A DNA stretch of 8,459 nt, taken from Scytonema sp. UIC 10036 (GTDB lineage: Bacteria; Cyanobacteriota; Cyanobacteriia; Cyanobacteriales; Nostocaceae). The notes under the pieces were generated by a model. The model was not told the DNA's origin. It saw only the letters and a list, made by a program, of their open reading frames with translations, and did no database searches. Every line of letters begins with the position of its first letter. Positions within the stretch are counted from its first letter, which is position 1. Positions 1 through 6,262 of the stretch are shown piece after piece. The position numbers and the translations under genes are program-made. The stretch covers positions 1 to 8,459 of the forward strand of contig NZ_WJFC01000341.1 in the NCBI RefSeq assembly GCF_009725235.1. The letters are read 5' to 3'.

Positions 1-1011
1 CCATTATGGTTAACAAAAATTTGCTACTTTTTAATGGCAAATAATAATGAAATAAGAATGATATTTTTACACCTTTTGATTCGCTTTTTTAAGCAAAATT
101 GCCAAGATTACCAACTGGTTTTATCTGCTTATAATGCAATAGATCTTGGCAAACAAGGAATTCAATATATACATTGGATTAAAGTAGTTGAAGGAACATC
201 TTTCCATAGAAAGATATCTGATTTCTCCGACATACAATTAACAAAAAATATTTCTCTAACAAATTCTTGTTGTGTTGCAAATGCCGTTAAAGAAGTCTAT
301 GGTATTGATTCCAAAGTAGTATTTCCACCTGTTGTGATGGATACTCCAAATATACCTTGGACTGAAAAAGAAGATGCATTTATTTGTAGCGGTAGGTTAG
401 TAAAAGCGAAAGAGCCTCACAAAGTTATTCAAATTCTTAAGTCAGTTCGCGATCGCGGATTTGATATCAAGCTACATATTACAGGTGGAGGGGGAGGTGT
501 CTATCAATGGCAATATAATCGGTTTATTAAAAAATTGGCAGAAGAAAACTCCTCTTGGATTACTTTATATGAAAATCTTCCATATAAAGACTATATGGAG
601 CTTTTAGCTAAATGTAAGTACGGTATTCATTTTAAGAAAGAACCATTTGGAATCTCTATTGCAGAAATGGTTAAAGCTGGTGCTATTCCCTTTGTGAGAG
701 GTGTGGGTGGACAAGTTGAAGTTGTTGGCGATCGCAATCAAGAATTATTTTTTAATAATGAAGAGGAAGCTGTAGAGAGAATTGTTGCTGTTTTAAAGAA
801 CTCTGCTACGCAAAACAAACTACTTCAATCTTTAAAGGAGCAAAAAAAGTTGTTTTCAACCCATCGATTTATGTTAGAGATGAACGAGGTTGTCGGCTCC
901 TATTTTGACAGCTTATCCCCTATTCCAACTTCACATCTTCTTCACAAAACTCATCTTGACTTAAACCCTGAAAGCGCCATATCTGACGCCACGCTTCATA
1001 AACCATACTAA
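1..1011 (+). CDS. GT4-type glycosyltransferase, 5' end outside window
   Basis: Retaining GT-B glycosyltransferase of the GT4 (group 1) kind, expected to move a sugar from a nucleotide-sugar donor in the cytoplasm or at the inner face of the membrane. The C-terminal donor-binding half is complete. It has the start of the second Rossmann domain around FICSGRLVKAKEPHKVIQIL and a canonical E-x7-E motif in EPFGISIAEMVKAG; the two Glu are residues 203 and 211 counted from the ATG at 34. The frame is open right back to base 1, the ATG at 34 has no Shine-Dalgarno sequence, and the residues before it look like part of the N-terminal domain, so the true start is probably upstream of the window. Family resemblance ends near RFMLEMNEVVGSYF. 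The last 35 or so residues look unrelated and run into a remnant in another frame, so the natural C-terminus may have been replaced. The acceptor and the sugar cannot be told. Confidence 0.85.
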   Translation, partial: PLWLTKICYFLMANNNEIRMIFLHLLIRFFKQNCQDYQLVLSAYNAIDLGKQGIQYIHWIKVVEGTSFHRKISDFSDIQLTKNISLTNSCCVANAVKEVYGIDSKVVFPPVVMDTPNIPWTEKEDAFICSGRLVKAKEPHKVIQILKSVRDRGFDIKLHITGGGGGVYQWQYNRFIKKLAEENSSWITLYENLPYKDYMELLAKCKYGIHFKKEPFGISIAEMVKAGAIPFVRGVGGQVEVVGDRNQELFFNNEEEAVERIVAVLKNSATQNKLLQSLKEQKKLFSTHRFMLEMNEVVGSYFDSLSPIPTSHLLHKTHLDLNPESAISDATLHKPY

Positions 1012-1120
1012 AGTGTTACTACAAACTAGTTATAGTCAATTTTCCTGGAAAAATCGACTAGCAAAACTGATTCTTAATTATGTGAATGAATCTTTTCGCC
1101 CATCTCTACAAATAAATTGA
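965..1120 (+). pseudogene. Out-of-frame remnant of a protein C-terminus
   Basis: After an in-frame TAA at 962-964, the frame shifted by one base from gene 1 stays open to the TGA at 1118-1120. It reads as plausible protein: APYLTPRFINHTKVLLQ, then SQFSWKNRLAKLILNYVNES. The FSW-x-NRLAKLI-x-NYV pattern resembles the closing amphipathic helix of GT-B glycosyltransferases. It has no start codon with a ribosome site, and it overlaps the atypical tail of gene 1. I infer the leftover 3' end of a second transferase gene, joined to gene 1 by a deletion, or the true C-terminus of gene 1 knocked out of frame by an indel somewhere in 905-1000. It could still be a chance open frame, since it is only 51 codons long. 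Confidence 0.45.
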
Positions 1121-1130
1121 ATTATGGGCT

Positions 1131-1159
1131 TTGGGTTTGTCTGAAAGATGATTTATAAA
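1131..1159 (+). promoter_or_regulatory. Possible sigma70-type promoter ahead of the structured gap
   Basis: TTGGGT (1131-1136) and TATAAA (1154-1159) are separated by 17 bp. The -10 matches the consensus at five of six positions and the -35 at three of six. A transcript starting near 1166 would carry the hairpins at 1200-1374. Such matches are common in AT-rich DNA. Confidence 0.25.
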
Positions 1160-1198
1160 GTAAACATTAAGAAGAGGGTAGTTCAATTTGAGTTTTTA

Positions 1199-1248
1199 GC
1201 AAAACCTACGTAGTATTGGGGCTGGCTCCCCAACCTACGTGTTTTCGC
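1199..1248. repeat. Imperfect inverted repeat / hairpin, possible terminator of gene 1
   Basis: Three stacked stems are visible: AAAAC (1201-1205) with GTTTT (1241-1245), ACGTA (1208-1212) with TACGT (1236-1240), and TTGGGG (1216-1221) with CCCCAA (1228-1233). The terminal loop is CTGGCT. In total 16 pairs form, with two small internal bulges. The 7-mer CCTACGT also appears as a direct repeat at 1205-1211 and 1234-1240. A run of five T lies 5 bases past the stem (1250-1254) and another five T lie just before it, so it could act as a terminator in either direction. It could equally be a copy of a dispersed palindromic element. Confidence 0.55.
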
Positions 1249-1321
1249 ATTTTTAGGCTTAACCGACAAGTATTGGGTGAGGTTTGATTGTGGTATCTTC
1301 ATACGCAGGGAGAACACTGAG

Positions 1322-1343
1322 AGAGTTGTTTCGTCACGACTCT
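1322..1343. repeat. Short hairpin
   Basis: AGAGTTGT (1322-1329) can pair with ACGACTCT (1336-1343) around a six-base loop TTCGTC. This gives eight pairs including one T-G wobble. It has no T tract, so it is not a terminator. It sits between the larger hairpin and the perfect palindrome and may belong to a structured leader. Confidence 0.4.
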
Positions 1344-1356
1344 TATAGAACTCTGC

Positions 1357-1374
1357 TTAGTACTTAAGTACTAA
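1357..1374. promoter_or_regulatory. 18-bp perfect palindrome, candidate operator
   Basis: TTAGTACTTAAGTACTAA is perfectly self-complementary with no spacer. It is built of two AGTACT half-sites around TA. A dimeric repressor or activator site is a natural reading. It lies 38 bp upstream of a TATATT box. It does not fit the NtcA pattern GTA-N8-TAC, because the spacing here is six. Confidence 0.4.
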
Positions 1375-1375
1375 A

Positions 1376-1417
1376 TCCGTGAATTGTTATCTCTTTCCTC
1401 CGTGAATTCGCTATATT
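1376..1417 (+). promoter_or_regulatory. Direct repeats upstream of a TATATT -10 box
   Basis: TCCGTGAATT occurs twice, at 1376-1385 and 1399-1408, 23 bp apart and so roughly two helical turns. Three bases after the second copy comes TATATT (1412-1417), a five-of-six match to a -10 box. No good -35 is found at the usual distance, which would fit a promoter that depends on an activator binding the repeats. Transcription from here would give the gene at 1631 a leader of about 207 nt. All function is inferred. Confidence 0.35.
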
Positions 1418-1614
1418 ATTTATGAAAACAAGGCAAAAAATTTATCAATTACTGATTACTTAATAAAAAAATGAATCAAGGAAATTAAAATGAATAGTAA
1501 ATTATAGCACAAAATCTTAGAGGTTGTTTGAGTTGTCAGCCTAGAAAAGAGAACTTAATGCAGCAGATTTCAACAGCTTTCAAATTTTTATTAAGCTTTA
1601 ATTTACGACTAGAT

Positions 1615-1620
1615 AGGAGA
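1615..1620 (+). promoter_or_regulatory. Ribosome binding site deciding a TTG start
   Basis: AGGAGA lies 10 bases before the TTG at 1631. The frame has a stop at 1610-1612 and no ATG or GTG in between, so this purine run supports the TTG as the real start of the downstream transferase. Confidence 0.55.
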
Positions 1621-1630
1621 ATTATTAAAA

Positions 1631-2788
1631 TTGAAAGTCTCACTTGTTGTCAGTGACCTCAGTAGCGGTGGTAGTGTTCGAGCTATTTTACTAGCTCAAG
1701 TTCTGAGAAAGCTAAATTATCAGGTTGAAATTGTAGGCTTTCTCTTTGGCGATGATTTTTATACTATCCCTCCTGCTGACATTCCAGTAGTTGCGATCGC
1801 GGGCAAAAACTATCCACAGTTCTTTGGTTCGGCTAGAGAACTTTTGCAAAAACTAGATGGAGATCTCCTTTACGCTGTCAAACCCAAGCCCACCAGTTTT
1901 GGCGTTGCTTTAATTAAAAAAATTAGCACTCATTGTCCTTTACTTTTAGATATGGATGACTGGGAATTAAGCTGGTACGGAGGTTTTGATTGGAAATACA
2001 ATCCTAGCGTCAAGCAATTATACAGAGATATTTTTAAAAGTCATGGAGCATTAAGATTTCCGGATCATCCATTGTATATAAATTGGCTGGAAAATCTGGT
2101 AAATAAGGCAGACGCGGTCACAATAGACACTCAATTTCTTCAAGATCGCTTTGGCGGGGTTTATGTACCTAACGGTAAAGATACTGATATGTTCGATCCC
2201 AGCAAATACGATCCAGAGGAGAGTAGAAAACTTTACGGTCTTTCTAATTATCGAATTCTCATGTTTCCGGGCGCACCAAGACCTCATAAGGGCGTTGAAG
2301 ATGTCTTGATGGCGTTAGATCTGTTAAATCAGCCTGACTTAAGACTTGTGATTGTTGGTGGCAGCCCTTATGATAACTATGATGAGAAACTCATTCAACA
2401 ATGGGGGCGTTGGATTATTAAGTTACCCAAATACCCAGTGACAGCAATGCCCAAGGTTATAGCAGCTGCTCACATCGTAGTTGTTCCCCAACGAGACACA
2501 ATAATCGCTCGCGCTCAGTTTCCCTTGAAATTAACAGACGGTATGGCAATGGCTAAACCCGTACTATCTACTAAAGTTGGTGATATTCCAGAGATTTTAG
2601 GAGATACTGGTTATCTGGTTCAACCGGGCTGCCTGGAACAAATTGCCGAACAAATACAACTCATATTTGAGGATTTGGAAGCAGCAAATGAACGGGGGCA
2701 TAGGGCTAGAGAGAGATGTGTTGAGTATTATAGCGTAAATGCTATGGCGTCTACACTGTCTCGAATCATTGCTGAAATTAAGATTTAG
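1631..2788 (+). CDS. GT-B glycosyltransferase, GT4-like
   Basis: Cytoplasmic glycosyltransferase with two Rossmann-type halves, 385 residues, a normal length for GT4. The N-terminus MKVSLVVSDLSSGGSVRAI is the usual first strand and glycine loop, which supports the TTG start (upstream stop at 1610, AGGAGA at 1615). An acidic stretch, DMDDWELSWYGG, follows in the first half. The donor domain begins at MFPGAPRPHKGVEDV (K220) and continues with LRLVIVGGSPYDN and KLTDGMAMAKPVLSTKVGDIPEIL. The family's E-x7-E motif is altered: the second Glu is Asp303 and the first position is Ala295. I see no signal peptide or membrane segment. The gene ends 29-35 bp before the ABC exporter and is probably co-transcribed with it, which suggests it builds the glycan that the exporter moves. 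Donor and acceptor are unknown. Confidence 0.88.
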   Translation: MKVSLVVSDLSSGGSVRAILLAQVLRKLNYQVEIVGFLFGDDFYTIPPADIPVVAIAGKNYPQFFGSARELLQKLDGDLLYAVKPKPTSFGVALIKKISTHCPLLLDMDDWELSWYGGFDWKYNPSVKQLYRDIFKSHGALRFPDHPLYINWLENLVNKADAVTIDTQFLQDRFGGVYVPNGKDTDMFDPSKYDPEESRKLYGLSNYRILMFPGAPRPHKGVEDVLMALDLLNQPDLRLVIVGGSPYDNYDEKLIQQWGRWIIKLPKYPVTAMPKVIAAAHIVVVPQRDTIIARAQFPLKLTDGMAMAKPVLSTKVGDIPEILGDTGYLVQPGCLEQIAEQIQLIFEDLEAANERGHRARERCVEYYSVNAMASTLSRIIAEIKI

Positions 2789-2823
2789 ACGTAATTATAG
2801 CTGGTGGCAATAAGTTATTGCTT

Positions 2824-5109
2824 ATGTTACTTAATGAAAGGACTCAGTTGAAACGCTCTCTATTTACGAATTCAGTACTGCTTAAATTTACGAGACCTTA
2901 TCCTCTGTTAATTTTGTCAACGATATTTCTAGGCTTTTCTGGAGCTTTATTTAATGGTATAGGTACGATATTAATTGTGCCTGTTATTCTTAAAATAGTG
3001 GGACAAACAGTTAATTTTGAGGGTTCATCTCCGATTTTAAAAGGGATTATGCAACCTTTTAATAGTGTTCCAGAAGATTACCGTTTAGGAGTCATGGCTG
3101 GAGCAATTATATTTATGATTTTTCTAAAAAATGCAGCTACTTATGCAGCTACATTGACATCAAGTTCTTTATCGCGCCTTCTCACTGCAAGTATGCGCGA
3201 AGCAGGGGTAAAAACTTTACTTGATGTGGATTTAGGATATTACGCCAAGATGAAAGTTGGCGATCTAATTAATAATTTGGGTGGCGAAGTAGCTCGTGCT
3301 GCAAGTGCTGTAGGAAATTTAACTAAAGTTATTATTTTGGCAATTACAATTTTAGTTTTTGTCGCATTGTTAATATCAATTTCTTGGCAGTTAACGCTTG
3401 CTACAACTGGTTTATTGTTTGTAGTTACATTAATCAATCAGTATGCGATTTCGAGATCTAAGATTTTTGGTAAGCTTCTATCGGAAATGTCTAAGATTTA
3501 TTCTACTGAGATCTTAGAAACACTCATGGGAATTCGCTTGGTAAAAGCAACAGGGAATGAGGAAAGAGAATATCAAAAGCTAACCAAAACTATACGCGAT
3601 CGCGAAAAAGCAGAATTTCAATCTCAAGTTCATTCAGAATTGATTGCTCCACTCAGTGAAATCACTGGTGTCATGGTTTTAATTTTGATAGCTTTTTTGA
3701 GTCGGCTCTTTTTTCCCAACCAAATTAACTCTCTTTCAGCTGTTCTGTTTACTTATCTGTTGCTTCTTTTACGTCTACTACCATTTATTTCCCAGTTAAA
3801 TACTCTTCGCAGTAGCTTTGCCAATTCTGCTAATAGTGTTGATGTAGCAACTGAGTTTTTACGGCGAGACAATAAGCCGATCATGAATAGCGGTAAGCTT
3901 GTCTACTCGAAATTACACAGAGGGGTGCATTTTAAGTGGGTTTCTTTTACCTACCCCGGTCATGAAAAGCTAGTACTTAAAGATATTGATTTATATCTTC
4001 CATCGGGTACTACATTGGCATTGGTTGGTGGATCGGGTGCTGGTAAATCGACACTGGCTGATCTCTTACCTAGATTTTATGACCCGACTTCTGGCTGTAT
4101 TACTATTGATGGTGTTGATTTACGCGATTTCGATCTCCCATCTTTAAGAAAAGCAATGGGGATTGTCAGCCAAGATACTTTTTTGTTTAATAACTCGGTG
4201 CGGTACAACGTTGCTTACGGAAAACCTGAAGCTACAGAAGAGGAAATTATTACCGCAGCGAAGCGAGCAAATGCTTATGAATTTATCAGTAAATTACCTC
4301 AAGGATTTGATACTCAAGTCGGCGATCGCGGCGTCATGTTGTCTGGCGGACAAAGACAGCGTTTGGCAATAGCGCGTGCTTTATTGCAAGATCCGGATAT
4401 TCTGATTTTGGATGAAGCGACTAGTGCTTTGGATACTGTTTCCGAACGTTTAGTGCAAGCAGCAATAGACGATCTGAGCCGCGAACGCACTACTTTGGTG
4501 ATTGCTCACCGTCTTTCTACAGTACAAAGGGCGCATCAAATAGCTGTGTTAGAACAAGGATATGTTGTAGAGGTGGGAACTCATGACGAACTTTTGCAAA
4601 AGAGTGGTTACTATTCTCGTTTGTACGAGATGCAATTTGCTTCCCAGGCTGAAGCAACTGGGAAGCAGCATCAAAGTTTAATTCGTCTTTCACACGAACT
4701 TCGCGATCGCCTTAATACTACAATAGGCTTGCTCCGTCTTTTGCTGGATGATATGGCTGACAACATCCAACAACATCAGGAACTAGTTGAAGAGTCTTAC
4801 AAATCTACAAACAGAGTGCTCAACACTATTGACGTTTTTGATGATATTGTGAGCTTGCAAAAGAACTGGCAATCAAGCCTGTCATTGGATAAGGATCGTA
4901 GTGGCAGCATTGACAATCACGCATTGAGCCGCTTCTGTGAAGAATTTCGCAACAACCTAAAGCCTGTGCTTGCTTCTATGCGTTTTTTATCTGAAAGTAT
5001 GGTAAACATACCTAAGAACGAACAAAAGGAACTCATCCAAGACGCTTACCAAGCGGTAGTGGATTTGATAGACAAACTCAAATTTTTTGAAGTTCGTAAC
5101 AAAATATAA
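2824..5109 (+). CDS. MsbA/HepA-type ABC exporter with duplicated DHp-like C-terminal extension
   Basis: Half-size ABC exporter (membrane and ATPase domains on one chain, working as a homodimer) for a lipid-linked glycan or polysaccharide. Residue numbers are from the ATG at 2824. Six membrane helices lie near 27-55, 88-110, 168-186, 189-207, 279-296 and 304-323. The ATPase domain spans about 369-606, with A-loop Tyr377, Walker A GGSGAGKST (402-410), Q-loop Gln450, signature LSGGQ (506-510), Walker B ILILDE (526-531) and switch His562, all intact. The family normally ends near residue 600. Here about 155 more residues follow, forming two helical hairpins that resemble the histidine-kinase DHp domain: SHELR with His624, then a diverged second copy. 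The start is uncertain. TTG 2818 and ATG 2824 have only GGTGG upstream, while TTG 2848 has AAAGGA at 5 bp. It is a neighbour of several glycosyltransferases. Confidence 0.93.
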   Translation: MLLNERTQLKRSLFTNSVLLKFTRPYPLLILSTIFLGFSGALFNGIGTILIVPVILKIVGQTVNFEGSSPILKGIMQPFNSVPEDYRLGVMAGAIIFMIFLKNAATYAATLTSSSLSRLLTASMREAGVKTLLDVDLGYYAKMKVGDLINNLGGEVARAASAVGNLTKVIILAITILVFVALLISISWQLTLATTGLLFVVTLINQYAISRSKIFGKLLSEMSKIYSTEILETLMGIRLVKATGNEEREYQKLTKTIRDREKAEFQSQVHSELIAPLSEITGVMVLILIAFLSRLFFPNQINSLSAVLFTYLLLLLRLLPFISQLNTLRSSFANSANSVDVATEFLRRDNKPIMNSGKLVYSKLHRGVHFKWVSFTYPGHEKLVLKDIDLYLPSGTTLALVGGSGAGKSTLADLLPRFYDPTSGCITIDGVDLRDFDLPSLRKAMGIVSQDTFLFNNSVRYNVAYGKPEATEEEIITAAKRANAYEFISKLPQGFDTQVGDRGVMLSGGQRQRLAIARALLQDPDILILDEATSALDTVSERLVQAAIDDLSRERTTLVIAHRLSTVQRAHQIAVLEQGYVVEVGTHDELLQKSGYYSRLYEMQFASQAEATGKQHQSLIRLSHELRDRLNTTIGLLRLLLDDMADNIQQHQELVEESYKSTNRVLNTIDVFDDIVSLQKNWQSSLSLDKDRSGSIDNHALSRFCEEFRNNLKPVLASMRFLSESMVNIPKNEQKELIQDAYQAVVDLIDKLKFFEVRNKI
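2837..2842 (+). promoter_or_regulatory. Shine-Dalgarno favouring an alternative exporter start
   Basis: AAAGGA lies 5 bases before an in-frame TTG at 2848, which would give a protein eight residues shorter than the ATG at 2824 and starting with MKRSLFTNS. This is the best-placed ribosome site of the three candidate starts. The first membrane helix is kept in all three versions, so function does not depend on the choice. Confidence 0.35.
4675..5094 (+). repeat. Tandem DHp/HisKA-like helical hairpins inside the exporter gene
   Basis: Copy 1 (4675-4851) contains RLSHELRDRLNTTIG followed by a second helix EESYKSTNRVLNTIDVFDD. This is the order and spacing of the H-box helix and second helix of a histidine-kinase dimerisation domain. 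Copy 2 (4921-5094) aligns without large gaps: RFCEEFRNNLKPVLAS, then QKELIQDAYQAVVDLIDKL. Shared positions include the E, R and L of the H-box, an Arg-x-Leu pair, a Met, Gln, Glu-Leu and Tyr. The equivalent residues His624 and Glu706 are 82 apart. No N, G1, F or G2 boxes of a kinase ATPase follow, so the unit cannot phosphorylate itself. It may be a dimerisation element or a phospho-acceptor for another kinase. Confidence 0.6.
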
Positions 5110-5282
5110 TTTTTTCAATTTAAACCTATTGCTTTCAAAAGCAGGAAAAATGGCATCCTTTAATTCAACTGCGTGGATTTACCCATTTCAATCTAAATAA
5201 CCCAATGTTAAGTTTGTAGAGTTCTATGAGGTCAATGGAAACCTAAATTAAGTTCAGATATTTTTTCATTCATAATTAATCT
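5110..5282 (+). promoter_or_regulatory. Intergenic gap with a weak promoter candidate
   Basis: This 173-bp AT-rich gap separates the exporter from the GT10 gene. A small hairpin (5-bp stem TGCTT/AAGCA, 5130-5143) has no T tract and is not a convincing terminator. CATAAT (5271-5276) matches a -10 box at five of six positions, with a poor -35 (TTAAGT, 5248-5253) at 17 bp. Transcription would then start almost at the ATG at 5283, giving a nearly leaderless mRNA, which would agree with the absence of a Shine-Dalgarno sequence. The evidence is weak. Confidence 0.25.
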
Positions 5283-6245
5283 ATGACAAAAAAAATAGTA
5301 GGGATGCTAACATCCTACTCTGCTATTAAAAATATTGATTGGCTGTGGCAACAAACTCCCCACTCTTTTGGGCGTTGGGGTAGTATTCAAATGCTGGCTA
5401 AAAACCCAAACCCAGATTTTATGCTGCTGTATCAGTTTGATTTTCCAGAACCTCCCCCACAGCAATCTTGGTTTCAACGTATTCACCCTCGCCGAAAGCC
5501 TGTTAAGTCGCCGATAGATATTAATTCTCTTTTGCGCGATGTTTCTAAAGAAAGAATCATTTACTTATTGCGCGAACCTCCGTTAGATGAAGTTGTGGAA
5601 AGAAATAAGAGAAACTACCAAGATGCTCAGAAGTATTGCGGTTATGTTTCGGGACCTGATGACTTTGCTCCTACACCTAACTATATGCCAGCTATTTGGT
5701 ATCATGGCATTCCATTTCAAATATTAAATGAAATGCCGCCTATCCAAAAGCAGGAAACTTGCAGTTGGATTACCTCTGGAATCAATCGCACTGCTAGCCA
5801 TCGTCAGCGTCTTGCATTTTTACAATCTTTACAAGAGAGCAACATTAAGTTTGATTTGTATGGGCGCAATTTACCTCCTTGGGCAAAAGCACCAGGAGAA
5901 CTGGGCAGTAAATGGTATGGGATGGCACCATATTATTACAATCTTGCTATAGAGAACTATGCTGAAAACAGTTGGTATGTGAGTGAAAAACTTTGGGACG
6001 CTATACTTGCTTGGTGTTTGCCAATTTATTATGGTGGGGCAGCTGCAGATAAGTTATTGCCACCTGGTAGTTTCTTGCGGTTGCCAAGCTTAGATGAAAA
6101 AGGTATTGCTTACATTAGAGAAGTTACAGCTACCCCTGATGCTTGGTATGCAGCTAAGGATGCGATTGGAGAAGCCAGACAAATTATTCTTCACAAACTT
6201 AATTTGCTCAACTGGCTTTCAGAATATGTTTCTGAATTTTCGTAA
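5283..6245 (+). CDS. Glycosyltransferase family 10 (fucosyltransferase-type)
   Basis: Probable inverting transferase of family GT10, whose best-known members are alpha-1,3/1,4-fucosyltransferases using GDP-fucose. The diagnostic C-terminal block is clear: NLAIENYAENSWYVSEKLWD (residues 220-239), then AILAWCLPIYYGG. It matches the GT10 pattern of F/Y-x-L-A-x-E-N, Y-V-x-E-K-L, A-x-x-x-x-x-x-P-x-x-x-G, with Glu224, Asn225, Glu235 and Lys236 at the expected places. A SFLRLPSLDEKG segment follows, as in the family after the glycine. The N-terminal 180 residues (acceptor side) are more divergent and hold a Pro-rich stretch, FPEPPPQQSW. No signal peptide or membrane anchor is visible, so it should be cytoplasmic. 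The start ATG has no Shine-Dalgarno sequence. It is followed after 17 bp by a GT-A gene. Donor specificity is inference; bacterial GT10 members can use other donors. Confidence 0.85.
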   Translation: MTKKIVGMLTSYSAIKNIDWLWQQTPHSFGRWGSIQMLAKNPNPDFMLLYQFDFPEPPPQQSWFQRIHPRRKPVKSPIDINSLLRDVSKERIIYLLREPPLDEVVERNKRNYQDAQKYCGYVSGPDDFAPTPNYMPAIWYHGIPFQILNEMPPIQKQETCSWITSGINRTASHRQRLAFLQSLQESNIKFDLYGRNLPPWAKAPGELGSKWYGMAPYYYNLAIENYAENSWYVSEKLWDAILAWCLPIYYGGAAADKLLPPGSFLRLPSLDEKGIAYIREVTATPDAWYAAKDAIGEARQIILHKLNLLNWLSEYVSEFS

Positions 6246-6262
6246 TAATTTTTTAAAATTCT

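Larger units (their letters stand above)
1121..1630. other. Long non-coding gap rich in palindromes and repeats
   Basis: No credible gene is visible on either strand. Two short open stretches around 1214-1345 and 1285-1376 read as protein-like for up to about 44 codons, but they have no start or ribosome site. The left part (1131-1417) holds a possible promoter, an imperfect hairpin, a 9-bp direct repeat (AGTATTGGG at 1212-1220 and 1269-1277), a second hairpin, an 18-bp perfect palindrome and a pair of 10-bp direct repeats. The right part (1418-1610) is AT-rich and shows nothing beyond a poor promoter match, TTGTCA at 1533-1538. No HIP1 site occurs here. This is probably the leader and regulatory region of the downstream genes, possibly mixed with debris of a mobile repeat. 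Confidence 0.6.

Noticed and set aside
1026..1061. Weak hairpin CTAGT/ACTAG with inner AT-rich pairing, as terminator of gene 1
   Set aside because: The stem is interrupted and AT-rich, no T tract follows, and the same bases read as a coding remnant.
1357..1374. NtcA-type site in the 18-bp palindrome
   Set aside because: The spacing between GTA and TAC is six bases, not the eight of the NtcA consensus.
1214..1376. Two short open frames reading as protein-like sequence across the palindromic region
   Set aside because: They have no start codon with a ribosome site, they overlap each other, and the inverted repeats explain part of the sequence better.
1490..1507. Five-codon ATG frame preceded by AAGGA, as a possible leader peptide
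   Set aside because: It is too short, has no run of regulatory codons, and no attenuator hairpin follows.
1533..1561. Promoter TTGTCA with TAATGC 17 bp downstream
   Set aside because: The -35 is good, but the -10 matches at only two of six positions.
2051..2287. 78-codon open frame on the minus strand inside the second glycosyltransferase
   Set aside because: It lies wholly antisense to a well-supported gene and shows no recognisable domain or ribosome site.
4163..4372. 69-codon open frame overlapping the exporter ATPase domain
   Set aside because: It is a shifted-frame shadow of the conserved region between the Q-loop and the signature motif.
5130..5143. Hairpin after the exporter gene as a terminator
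   Set aside because: A five-base stem with no T tract is not convincing, so read-through into the GT10 gene cannot be excluded.
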